64,000 nt of DNA from Tectiglobus sp965247245 (lineage in GTDB: Bacteria > Pseudomonadota > Alphaproteobacteria > Rhizobiales > Hyphomicrobiaceae): the NCBI GenBank assembly GCA_965247245.1, contig CBDFGV010000002.1, positions 1 to 64,000 on the forward strand. Direction: 5' to 3'. The position numbers were made by a program, and so were the translations under genes. Positions 51,973 to 59,541 of the stretch are shown here, piece after piece; within the stretch, counting starts at the first letter, position 1; every line of letters starts with the position of its first letter. The notes under the pieces were generated by a model that was given only the letters and a program-made list of their open reading frames with translations, had not been told where the DNA came from and did no database searches.

Positions 51973-52027
51973 CGCCGCGCGGCCCATCACCTCCACTGTT
52001 ACTAACTTTCTCAGGTGTTTTAACTGA

Positions 52028-52677
52028 GACTATTCCCGCGAAGATCATCCCCTCTCCCCATTCTCGATGGGGAGAGGGCTAGGGAGAGGGGCAGCAGCAG
52101 CCACCGAAAAACTTTCTGCCCCTCACCCCGCCCCTCTCCCCGCAAGCAGGGCGAGGGAGTCTAGGGGATGATGGTCAAGAGCATGAATTCTAAGCTTCAG
52201 AAGCAAAGCTCGCTGCCAGCAAACCTTTGACTCGACGAGCGCCCCACTAACCGTCATTCCCGCGAAGATCATCCCCTCTCCCCATTCTCGATGGGTAGAG
52301 GGGCAGCAGCAACCACCGAGCAAACTTTCTGCCCCTCACCCCGACCCTCTCCCCGCAAGCAGGGAGAGGGAGTTTACGGGGTGATGGTCAAGAGCGGTGA
52401 TTCTAACATTCAGAAGCATAGCTCGCTGCCAGCAAACCTTTGACTCGACGAGCGCCCCTCTAACCGTCATTCCCGCGAAGATCATCCCCTCTCCCCATTC
52501 TCGATGGGTAGAGGGGCAGCAGCAACCACCGAGCAAACTTTCTGCCCCTCACCCCAACCCTCTCCCCGCAAGCAGGGAGAGGGAGTTTACGGGGTGATGG
52601 TCAAGAGCGGTGATTCTAACATTCAGAAGCATAGCTCGCTGCCAGCAAACCTTTGACTCGACGAGCGCCCCTCTAAC
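52028..52677. repeat. Tandem array of three double-hairpin repeat units (224 + 213 + 213 bp)
   Basis: Units span 52028-52251, 52252-52464 and 52465-52677. Units two and three differ at one base by my reading. Unit one is less similar and carries an extra 11 bp that completes its GGGAGAGGG hairpin. Each unit contains two hairpins of the CCCTCTCCCC/GGGGAGAGGG type, joined by GGGGTGAGGGGC-like sequence on the minus strand, then a ~90-bp unique tail ending at a CCGTC-ATTCCCGCG boundary. Together with neighbouring sequence it fills the 875-bp gap 51973-52847, which has no gene. Short open frames in it are repeat artefacts. Confidence 0.9.
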
Positions 52678-52769
52678 CGTCATTCCCGCGAAGGCGGGAA
52701 CCCAAGCGTGTCACGATCAACAGGGACAATCCGATACTTGCCTGGATCCCCACCTGCGTGGGGATGACG
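52678..52769. repeat. MITE-like element, CGTCATTCCC family, copy C
   Basis: A 92-bp element immediately after the tandem array: left end CGTCATTCCCGCGAAGGCGG, right end CTGCGTGGGGATGACG, inverted relative to each other. The left end coincides with the boundary of the tandem units, so the array and this element share a junction sequence. Confidence 0.7.
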
Positions 52770-52847
52770 AGGGTTGGGCCGGACCTTTTACCGGGTTAAT
52801 GGAGGTGGATCGCCGTAACACGGCCTGCAACCCCGAAAGGCTTCCGG

Positions 52848-53627
52848 CTACCCCCAGTTCGGTGCGCGTTTTTCCAGGAATGCGCTGATGCCTTCTTTGG
52901 CTTCGGGACCGCCGAGAGCGGTTGCAATACCGTCGGCTTCGGCATCAAGTTGTTCGGCAAAGCTTTTGCTTTCCGCAGAACGGATCAGGCGCTTGCCGTT
53001 GGCAATGGCCTGCGGTGGCGCCTTGGAAATTCGGGCCGCCATCTCCTGAGCTGTCTTCAAAGCAGCGCCCGGCTCGCACAACGCATTGACGACACCCAGT
53101 TCGTGCATGCGGTCTGTCGAGATACGGTCACCGGTCATGATCATCTCGGTCAGCATCTGACGCGGAATCATCGGGCCGAGCAGCGCCGTCGTACCACCAT
53201 CCGGCGTCAAGCCGATCTTGATGTAGGCGATGGACATGTAGGCACCTTTGGCGGCGACGATCATGTCTGTTGAGACAGCGAGTGGCACACCAGCTCCAGC
53301 CGCGCCACCTTCGATTGCGGCAATGATCGGCTTGGGACAGTTACGCACGGAATCGATCATCGCGTGTAATTTGGCGACGCTCGACAGACGGTCTTCCCGG
53401 GTCGCTTCAGAGCGCTCCTTCAGACCATGCAGGTTGCCACCGGAGCAGAAGAAGTCTCCGGCGCCGGTCAGTACGATCGCGCGAATTTCATCATCGGAGG
53501 CAGCCGCATCGACTGCTTCGCGGAAGCCGACGTAGAAGTCAGCAGAGATGGAATTACGCGAAGCCGGGTCATTGTTGGTGATCGTGAGCACGCGGCCATC
53601 GCGCTCGACAAGAATGCGTTCCGACAT
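52848..53627 (-). CDS. Enoyl-CoA hydratase/isomerase family protein
   Basis: A 259-residue crotonase from ATG 53627 (MSERILVERDGRVLTITNNDP); the upstream open frame lies inside the preceding gene. It has RAIVLTGAGDFFCSGGNLHGL, KPIIAAIEGGAAGAGVPLAVSTDMIVA, YIKIGLTPDGGTTALLGPMI and DRISTDRMHELGVVNALCEPG. The Asp in LTPDGG sits at the position of an active-site acidic residue of isomerase-type crotonases. Last gene of the minus-strand catabolic operon; its start overlaps the stop of the upstream dehydrogenase by one base. Confidence 0.9.
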   Translation of the reverse strand: MSERILVERDGRVLTITNNDPASRNSISADFYVGFREAVDAAASDDEIRAIVLTGAGDFFCSGGNLHGLKERSEATREDRLSSVAKLHAMIDSVRNCPKPIIAAIEGGAAGAGVPLAVSTDMIVAAKGAYMSIAYIKIGLTPDGGTTALLGPMIPRQMLTEMIMTGDRISTDRMHELGVVNALCEPGAALKTAQEMAARISKAPPQAIANGKRLIRSAESKSFAEQLDAEADGIATALGGPEAKEGISAFLEKRAPNWG

Positions 53628-54769
53628 CAGGCTGCCTCGTTTGCAAATTTCTGGAACCGTTCGAGATGATAATCCGTATCGCCCAGCTGGTGGTCGATCA
53701 TGGTCAGTCGCTTGGCAAAGTGCGGTGCCGAATACTCCCACGTCATCGCAATGCCGCCATGCATTTGAATGGTTTCTTCAGAAACTAATCGGCTGACTCG
53801 ACCAATGAGGTTCTTGGCGGCTGATGCGTTGCGTTCGCGCTCGGCCCGTGGCGCTTCGAGCGTTCCGGCCGCCAGCATAACGCCGGAGCGGGCCTGCTCG
53901 ATCTCCATGATCATGTCGACCATGCGATGCTGCAACGCCTGGAAGGCGCCGATCGGGCGACCGAACTGCTTGCGCGTCTTGAGGTATTCGAGCGTCGTTT
54001 CCTTGGCGACGTCCATTGCGCCCAAAGCTTCGGCACAGAGCGCAATGATGCCACGTGTGTGCGTCGTCTCAATGGTCACGAACGCCTTGCCGGCTTCGCC
54101 AATGAGTGCATCGTCCTGGACGGCGACATTGGCGAGCGAGACTTCGGCGGCACGGCCACCATCGATCGTGCCATAGCCACGCCGTGAAACGCCGACGGCG
54201 TTGCTGTCGACGAGAAACAGTGCGATGCCATCCTCGTCGTCGCCATTGCCGGAGACGCGGGCCGAGACAACAAGCTTGTCCGCTGTATCGCCGTTGAGAA
54301 CAACAGCTTTGCGGCCGTTGAGGCGCCAACCGTCGCCTTCCTTGTTGGCCTGCGTTTTCACAGCTGAGAGATCATAACGCCCTTCCGGTTCACCATGTGC
54401 CAGCGCCAGCAGCGTCTTACCGGCCATGACATCTTCGAGCATCGCCTTTTGCTCGCTCGATCCGGCGAGCGCGATCGGGCTTGCCCCGAGAATGCCGGTG
54501 GCGAGGAACGGTTCGACCACGATGCCGCGTCCCAACGCCTCGAAGACCACGGCAATGTCTTCGCCGAGGCCACCAAAGCCCTCGACCTCCGGCGGCAACA
54601 GCGCGCCGATCAGACCCAGCTCAGCCAGTTCGGCCCAGGTCTTGCGATTGAAGCCGTCCTCAAGCTCGGCGTTGGCATGGCGCGTTGCGATGTCGTAGCG
54701 GTCCGCGATGAAACGGCCCGCTGTATCAGCCAGCATCTGGCGCTCTTCAGAAAGATTGAAATCCATCAT
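53627..54769 (-). CDS. Acyl-CoA dehydrogenase, partner-type subunit
   Basis: A 380-residue acyl-CoA dehydrogenase fold: MDFNLSEERQMLADTAGRFIADRYD, LIGALLPPEVEGFGGLGEDIAVVFEALGRGIVVEPF, DDEDGIALFLVDSNA, LEYLKTRKQFGRPIGAFQALQHRMVDM and IQMHGGIAMTWEYSAPHFAKRL. The substrate-site glutamate seen in its partner (YER) is absent here (THTRGIIALCAEALG), and no GGT/SNE motif ends the protein. It lies 11 bp after the second dehydrogenase, so an alpha2beta2 enzyme is likely, the same arrangement as at 27.5-29.7 kb. Confidence 0.9.
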   Translation of the reverse strand: MMDFNLSEERQMLADTAGRFIADRYDIATRHANAELEDGFNRKTWAELAELGLIGALLPPEVEGFGGLGEDIAVVFEALGRGIVVEPFLATGILGASPIALAGSSEQKAMLEDVMAGKTLLALAHGEPEGRYDLSAVKTQANKEGDGWRLNGRKAVVLNGDTADKLVVSARVSGNGDDEDGIALFLVDSNAVGVSRRGYGTIDGGRAAEVSLANVAVQDDALIGEAGKAFVTIETTHTRGIIALCAEALGAMDVAKETTLEYLKTRKQFGRPIGAFQALQHRMVDMIMEIEQARSGVMLAAGTLEAPRAERERNASAAKNLIGRVSRLVSEETIQMHGGIAMTWEYSAPHFAKRLTMIDHQLGDTDYHLERFQKFANEAA

Positions 54770-54780
54770 GAGATTGCCCT

Positions 54781-55980
54781 TTAGAGCTGCAGCATATGTT
54801 TGGAGACGATGTTGCGCTGGATCTCGTTGGATCCACCAAAGATCGACAGCTTGCGATTGTTGAAGTAGCTGCGCGCATAAATCATTGCGCCATCGGGGCC
54901 GATCGGCTCTTCGTTATAGCCATCGTCGAAGGCTTCCGGGACGAACGGCATTGCGTAGGGACCAACAGCCCGGCGCAACAGGTCGGTGATCTCCTGGCGG
55001 ATGACCGTGCCTTTGATTTTCAGCAATGATGATTCCGCACCAGGCGCCTTACCTTCACCGGCGGCAGCGACCGTGCGCAGGTTGAATACCTCCATCGCCA
55101 TGAGATCGATCTCAACCTGGGCCACGCGGGCAGCAAACATCGGATCGTCGAGCAGGGACTTGCCGTTCTTCTTTTGCGCGCTAGCGACCTTCTTGAGATG
55201 ATCGAGGCCCTGCTTGGAAAAGCTCACGCCGGCGATCCCGGTGCGCTCGTAGGTCAGCAGGTACTTGGCGTAGGTCCAGCCCTTGTTTTCCTCGCCGACG
55301 CGGTTTTCGACCGGCACCTTGACGTCCGTCAGGAAGACTTCGTTGACTTCATGCTCGCCGTCCAGGGTGATGATCGGGCGGACTTCAATGCCTGGCGTGT
55401 CCATGTCGATCAGCAGGAAGGAAATGCCCTCCTGGGCCTTCGCATCCGGATCGGTGCGGACGAGGCAGAACATGCGGTTGGCGTGATGGCCGAGCGTGGT
55501 CCAGGTCTTCTGACCATTGACGATGTAGTGATCGCCGTCACGCACTGCGCGGGTCGACAATGATGCAAGGTCGGAACCTGAGCCCGGCTCGGAATAACCC
55601 TGCGCCCACCAGTCTTCGTCATTGAGAATGCGTGGCAAATAGAAGTCCTTCTGCTCCTGACTGCCGTACTTGATCAAGACCGGGCCCAGCATATTGACGC
55701 CGAAGGCAACAACGCGCGGCGCACCAGCTGCCACGCATTCCTCTTCGAAGATGTGCTTCTGGACCGCTGTCCAACCGGCACCACCGTGCTCTGTCGGCCA
55801 ATGCCAGGCAAGCCAGCCGCGCTCATTGAGGGCCTGGTGCCAGGTGATGAAGTCCTGCTTGCCGAGGCGCTTGCCGCCACGAACCTTGTCGCTCAGCCAG
55901 CCCGGCAATCCGCCGTCCTTGAGCCATGTCCGAACGTCATCACGAAAGGCCTGTTCTTCGGCCGTCAATGTCATATCCAT
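54781..55980 (-). CDS. Acyl-CoA dehydrogenase, catalytic-type subunit (PimC-like)
   Basis: A 399-residue flavoprotein: LAWHWPTEHGGAGWTAVQKHIFEEE, WWAQGYSEPGSGSDLASLSTRAVRDGDHYIVNGQKTWTTLGHHANRMFCLVRT, EVNEVFLTDVKVPVENRVGEENKGWTYAKYLLTYERTGIAG (Glu in YER as candidate base) and the ending LSIFGGSNEIQRNIVSKHML. It resembles the large subunit of pimeloyl-CoA-type dehydrogenases. It is separated from the thiolase gene upstream by 279 bp containing a MITE-like element, so it may have its own promoter. Confidence 0.91.
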   Translation of the reverse strand: MDMTLTAEEQAFRDDVRTWLKDGGLPGWLSDKVRGGKRLGKQDFITWHQALNERGWLAWHWPTEHGGAGWTAVQKHIFEEECVAAGAPRVVAFGVNMLGPVLIKYGSQEQKDFYLPRILNDEDWWAQGYSEPGSGSDLASLSTRAVRDGDHYIVNGQKTWTTLGHHANRMFCLVRTDPDAKAQEGISFLLIDMDTPGIEVRPIITLDGEHEVNEVFLTDVKVPVENRVGEENKGWTYAKYLLTYERTGIAGVSFSKQGLDHLKKVASAQKKNGKSLLDDPMFAARVAQVEIDLMAMEVFNLRTVAAAGEGKAPGAESSLLKIKGTVIRQEITDLLRRAVGPYAMPFVPEAFDDGYNEEPIGPDGAMIYARSYFNNRKLSIFGGSNEIQRNIVSKHMLQL

Positions 55981-56059
55981 CGTCTAAGCCTCCTATGTGG
56001 GCTGCATCCTGCATCGCGCAAATCGGTCGTTCGTCGCAAAGCTACTCTATTGTCTCGAT

Positions 56060-56152
56060 CGTCATTCCCACGAAAGCAGGAACCCAAGCATGCCGCAGCA
56101 AAACAGTACCATTTCGAAAACCGCATGCCCCCCCACCAGCGTGGGGACGACG
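56060..56152. repeat. MITE-like element, CGTCATTCCC family, copy D (decayed)
   Basis: A 93-bp element with ends CGTCATTCCCACGAAAGCAGG and CAGCGTGGGGACGACG, matching copy C in size. It lies between the thiolase stop and the dehydrogenase start. More mismatches in the end hairpins than in copies B and C suggest an older insertion. Confidence 0.6.
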
Positions 56153-56259
56153 TTGTTGCTGAGGGCTTGTTAAAGCACGTTTCCTGAGGGTCCGTCCAAT
56201 GTTCGAGGATGCCGTTGCTCTCACTTATGACACCCCATGCCACGTGAATAAGTTAAGCA

Positions 56260-57408
56260 CTAAACCGTCTCCGGCGCTCCCCACACCGAGGTGACCTGCG
56301 ATGAGAGCACACCACCGTTGCCATGGGCGACGGATAGTTTTGTGCCATCAATTTGGCGTTCACCGCATCCACCCCGTATTTGTCGAATGGCTTCGATCAT
56401 AACGAAGAGGCCGTACATTCCCGGATGCACACACGAGAGTCCGCCGCCATTGGTGTTGACCGGCAACTCGCCACCCGGCGCGATACGGCCGCCGCCGACA
56501 AAGTCCTTACCCTCCCCCTTGGCGCAGTAACCGAGATCTTCAAGGAACAGGATCGTATTGATGGTGAAGGCATCATAGAGCTGCACCGTATCCATGTCTG
56601 CCGGCTTGTAGCCCGCCATTTCGAACGCGCGCGGTCCGCTCTTGGCAGCTGCTGTCACCGTCAGATCCGGCATGCCAGAGATCATGCGGTGGTGATGCTC
56701 CATGGCACAGCCAAGCATATGGACCGGCTTGTTCGGCCCGTCTTTGGCGCGATCCGCTCGTGTCATCACGATCGCTGCGGCGCCGTCAGTCACCAGGCAG
56801 CAATCAAGCTTGCCGAGCGGGTCGGAGATCATGCGAGCATTGACGACATCTTCGATTGTCAACGGACCACGCTCAAACGCCTCCGGATTGAGCTGCGCCC
56901 ACTTGCGAGCTGCGACGGCAACTTCAGCCAAATGCTCTCGCGTGGCGCCGTACTGATACATGTAGCGCGAGGTCGCCAATGCGTAGGACGTGATCGGGTT
57001 GCGCGGGCCATAAACCGTCTCAAACGGCGGCGGCTCTGAAATCGACCGGAAGCCACCGGCCGTGCGCTGGTTCGAGCCGTAGGCAATCACAGCAACATTG
57101 ATCAAACCGGCTTCGAGCGCCATGGCAGCATCCAACACGTGCATCATGAAGGATGAACCGCCAATGTTCGAGCCATTGGAATAAGCCGGTTGGATACCGA
57201 AATGCTCAGCCAATGACATATTGGCCATGGCGAAAAAGGCGCTGGCCGCGAACACGCCATCGACCTCTGCCAACGGGATCTCAGCATCGGCGAGCGCGCC
57301 GTGCACCGCTTCAACCATCAACTCCATGGCGTTGCGGCCATGTGCTTCGCCAAGACCTGCGTGAGCGAGGCCGACACATGCCGTCTTGCCTCTCAGAGCG
57401 TGAGCCAT
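56260..57408 (-). CDS. Thiolase-fold acyltransferase, SCP2/lipid-transfer type
   Basis: A 382-residue thiolase-superfamily protein: FAASAFFAMANMSLAEHFGIQPAYSNGSNIGGSSFMMHVLDAAMALEAGLINVAVIAYGSNQR, LDCCLVTDGAAAIVMTRADRAKD and VQLYDAFTINTILFLEDLGYCAKGEG, ending GGGLSCVHPGMYGLFVMIEAIRQIRG...VAHGNGG. The nucleophilic Cys of classical thiolases, normally before the SGS/GG segment, is replaced (NIGGSS), as in SCP2-type and Ltp2-like retro-aldolases. A DUF35 protein is encoded 20 bp upstream, the usual partner of such enzymes, so aldol cleavage of a CoA intermediate is plausible; classical thiolysis is less likely. Confidence 0.85.
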   Translation of the reverse strand: MAHALRGKTACVGLAHAGLGEAHGRNAMELMVEAVHGALADAEIPLAEVDGVFAASAFFAMANMSLAEHFGIQPAYSNGSNIGGSSFMMHVLDAAMALEAGLINVAVIAYGSNQRTAGGFRSISEPPPFETVYGPRNPITSYALATSRYMYQYGATREHLAEVAVAARKWAQLNPEAFERGPLTIEDVVNARMISDPLGKLDCCLVTDGAAAIVMTRADRAKDGPNKPVHMLGCAMEHHHRMISGMPDLTVTAAAKSGPRAFEMAGYKPADMDTVQLYDAFTINTILFLEDLGYCAKGEGKDFVGGGRIAPGGELPVNTNGGGLSCVHPGMYGLFVMIEAIRQIRGGCGERQIDGTKLSVAHGNGGVLSSQVTSVWGAPETV

Positions 57409-57428
57409 TGTTCGTTACTCCTTGAGGC

Positions 57429-57815
57429 TTAGGCCGGTTCGAAAACGACAGCATCGGTGTCGCCGATCTTGTCGATCTTGGCGCGAACTTTCATACCGAT
57501 CTTGACGTCTGTTGGTGCGATGCCGACGACCTTGCTCATCATGCGCGGGCCCTCTTTGAGGTCGATTAGCGCAATATTGTAGTCGCCACCCTTCTCCGGT
57601 CGCTGGCGATTGACGGTCGTGGCATAAACCGTGCCTTCGCCACTGGCTTCCACCCATTCGAGATCAGCCTCGCCCGTGCCCGGATTGAGTGTGCGGGGAT
57701 AATGGACATAGGCACCTGTGGACTTGGAGCGCTGGATCATGAACTTGCCTTCGGCAATGAAATCCAGGTAGCGCCGTTCCGGGCCGGGTCCGTCGAAGTA
57801 GCCGTCGTTGCTCAC
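57429..57815 (-). CDS. DUF35/OB-fold protein, partner of the thiolase, zinc ribbon degenerate
   Basis: A 128-residue protein starting at GTG 57815, with GGAGGA seven bases upstream (an earlier GTG at 57830 lacks one). The OB-fold part is clear: LEWVEASGEGTVYATTVNRQR, YNIALIDLKEGPRMMSKVVG, IKIGMKVRAKI-type ending (VKIGMKVRAKIDKIGD). DUF35 proteins normally begin with a rubredoxin-like zinc ribbon of two CxxC pairs. Here the corresponding stretch reads IQRSKSTGAYVHYPRTLNPGTGEADLEW, with no cysteine at all. It lies 17 bp after the nitronate-monooxygenase-family gene and 20 bp before the thiolase. Confidence 0.85.
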   Translation of the reverse strand: MSNDGYFDGPGPERRYLDFIAEGKFMIQRSKSTGAYVHYPRTLNPGTGEADLEWVEASGEGTVYATTVNRQRPEKGGDYNIALIDLKEGPRMMSKVVGIAPTDVKIGMKVRAKIDKIGDTDAVVFEPA

Positions 57816-57832
57816 GCGATTTCCTCCCACAA

Positions 57833-58831
57833 TTACTCTGCTGCAGCGCGCGAACTACCGCTGCCAAGGCCCAGGCGCTCGCGTGCTGCGAGATATTCGC
57901 GCTCGAGACGATCAACGAGTTCGGCTGCCTTCGGCACCGACTTGATGGCTCCGACGCCTTGACCTGCGCCCCAGATGTCCTTCCACTTCTTGGGCTTCGA
58001 CGTACCGCCACCGAAATTCATGGCTGATGCGTCGGACGTTTCGAGATTATCGGGATCCATACCGGCATTGCGCACGGCGCCTTTGAGGTAGTTGCCGTGC
58101 ACGCCGGTGAAGAGGTTGGTGTAAACAATGTCGTCACCGCCGCTTTCGGTGATCATCTGCTTGTAGCCATCGACAGCATTGGCTTCTTCCGTCGCAATGA
58201 AGGCTGAACCGATGTAGGCCAGATCGGCTCCCATGGCTTGCGCGGCCAGGATGGCATCGCCACGGGCAATCGAGCCGGACAGCAGCAGCGGCCCATCGAA
58301 CCACTCGCGAATCTCCTGGATCAGAGCAAACGGCGACAACGTACCGGCATGACCGCCAGCGCCGGCGGCTACGGCGATCAGTCCGTCTGCGCCTTTCTCG
58401 ATTGCCTTGTTGGCAAAGCGATTGTTGATGATGTCGTGCAGCGTGATGCCACCGTAGGAGTGCGCTGCCGCGTTGACCTCTTCGCGAGCGCCAAGAGACG
58501 TAATCATGATCGGCACTTCGTGCTTGACGCAGATATCAAGGTCCCGCTGCAAGCGCGCATTGGAGCGGTGCACGATCTGGTTGACAGCGTAGGGCGCGGC
58601 GGGTCGGTCCGGGTTGGCCTGACTATGACGATCGAGCTCTTCCTTGATGCGTGTCAGCCAACGCTCCAGCTCGATGGGCTCGCCTTCCTGTTCGCGGGCA
58701 TTCAGCGCCGGGAATGCTCCGACCATGCCGGAAGTGCACTGCGCGATCACCAGATCAGGATTGGACACAATGAACAGCGGTGCGCCCACGGCCGGAATGC
58801 GCAGGTTCTGCAGAATTGGAGGTAGTGCCAT
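57833..58831 (-). CDS. Nitronate monooxygenase / 2-nitropropane-dioxygenase family protein
   Basis: A 332-residue FMN-dependent TIM-barrel protein: LRIPAVGAPLFIVSNPDLVIAQCTSGMVGAFPALNAR, PIMITSLGA, GADGLIAVAAGAGGHAGTLSPFALIQEIREWF, LLSGSIARGDAILAAQAMGADLAYIGSAFIATEEA. The GAGGHAG segment carries the conserved histidine of the family. Placed in a CoA-degradation operon, it may act as an FMN-linked enoyl-type reductase rather than on nitroalkanes; both activities occur in the family. First gene of the NPD-DUF35-thiolase unit. Confidence 0.9.
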   Translation of the reverse strand: MALPPILQNLRIPAVGAPLFIVSNPDLVIAQCTSGMVGAFPALNAREQEGEPIELERWLTRIKEELDRHSQANPDRPAAPYAVNQIVHRSNARLQRDLDICVKHEVPIMITSLGAREEVNAAAHSYGGITLHDIINNRFANKAIEKGADGLIAVAAGAGGHAGTLSPFALIQEIREWFDGPLLLSGSIARGDAILAAQAMGADLAYIGSAFIATEEANAVDGYKQMITESGGDDIVYTNLFTGVHGNYLKGAVRNAGMDPDNLETSDASAMNFGGGTSKPKKWKDIWGAGQGVGAIKSVPKAAELVDRLEREYLAARERLGLGSGSSRAAAE

Positions 58832-58872
58832 GATCAGTTTCCTTCATCAGGTTTTGCCACGCCGCACCCCCA

Positions 58873-58967
58873 ACCAGAGACGGTGTCGAGGTGAGAGGCG
58901 AAAGTCGCTCAGTGCTTGCGGCTGCCCCTCTCCCTAACCCTCTCCCCATGGAGGATGGGGAGAGGGA
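58873..58967 (+). repeat. Double-hairpin GGGAGAGGG element, left copy flanking the DUF559 gene
   Basis: It carries GTCGAGGTGAGAGGCG, GCTCAGTGCTTGCGGCTG, then a perfect 12-bp stem hairpin (58938-58949 with 58955-58966, loop 5). The first hairpin of the element is decayed here. Same orientation as the right copy at 59396. Confidence 0.75.
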
Positions 58968-58992
58968 ACTGGGGCGGCGACTAAGTTTGTCG

Positions 58993-59358
58993 TCATATTC
59001 TCTGGCAGGACTGGCAGAAGTCCAAAAGTGTGTCCAGCACTCCGCTCAAATTGTCGTAGATATCAGTATTCTGGACTCGATAGATCAGATAGCCCAGGCT
59101 CTCCAATTGAGCGGTTCGCAGGGCATCACTTGGCTTCTGGTGTTCTGCGGCGTGCGTGGCGCCATCCACTTCAACAATGATCTTGAGTTCTCGACAAAGA
59201 AAATCAACGAAGAAATGGCCAACAGGCGCCTGCCGAATAAACTTCAAACCACCGAGGCGTCGACCACGCAACTCTTGCCAAAGAGCGGCTTCCGCTGAGA
59301 TCGGCTGCGAGCGTAGTGTTCTCGCTCGTTCCGTCTTCCAGGGCTGCGGACCACGCAT
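58993..59358 (-). CDS. DUF559 family endonuclease-like protein
   Basis: A 121-residue protein of the DUF559 family (Vsr/PD-(D/E)XK-like nuclease fold): ARTLRSQPISAEAALWQELRGRRLGGLKFIRQAPVGHFFVDFLCRELKIIVEVDGATHA, then DALRTAQLESLGYLIYRVQNTDIYDN. The acidic residues of VDF and EVDG and the QAP segment are the expected active-site elements. Biological role of DUF559 proteins is not established. It is flanked on both sides, at 26 and 38 bp, by directly repeated copies of the GGGAGAGGG double-hairpin element, and lies between the NPD-family gene and the ligase gene without obvious metabolic link. No strong ribosome-binding site precedes the ATG. Confidence 0.88.
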   Translation of the reverse strand: MRGPQPWKTERARTLRSQPISAEAALWQELRGRRLGGLKFIRQAPVGHFFVDFLCRELKIIVEVDGATHAAEHQKPSDALRTAQLESLGYLIYRVQNTDIYDNLSGVLDTLLDFCQSCQRI

Positions 59359-59395
59359 CGGCTTCTTTACCTTACCAATACCAAATGCAGAGTTA

Positions 59396-59513
59396 CTCCC
59401 TCTCCCCGTTTGCGGGGAGAGGGTCGGGGTGAGGGGCGGAAACTTGCTCAGTACCGGCGGCTGCCCCTCTCCCTAGCCCTCTCCCATACGGCTTATGCCT
59501 ATGGGAGAGGGGA
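59396..59513 (+). repeat. Double-hairpin GGGAGAGGG element, right copy flanking the DUF559 gene
   Basis: Complete copy. Hairpin one is CCCTCTCCCCG/CGGGGAGAGGG (59398-59408 with 59413-59423, perfect 11 bp, loop TTTG). The linker is TCGGGGTGAGGGGC...GCTCAGT...GCGGCTGCCCCTC. Hairpin two is CCCTCTCCCATA/TATGGGAGAGGG (59477-59488 with 59500-59511, perfect 12 bp). It lies between the ligase stop and the DUF559 start, so hairpin two could also end ligase transcripts. Confidence 0.85.
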
Positions 59514-59541
59514 CAGACTGCATTCGACTCAACTGCATGTA

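Noticed and set aside
52123..52597. 66-codon frames repeated on both strands around 52.1-52.6 kb
   Set aside because: They recur every 213 bp only because the DNA is a tandem repeat; sequence is hairpin DNA, not protein.
52028..52769. CRISPR array
   Set aside because: Repeat units are over 200 bp, spacer-like segments are not unique and no cas gene is present.
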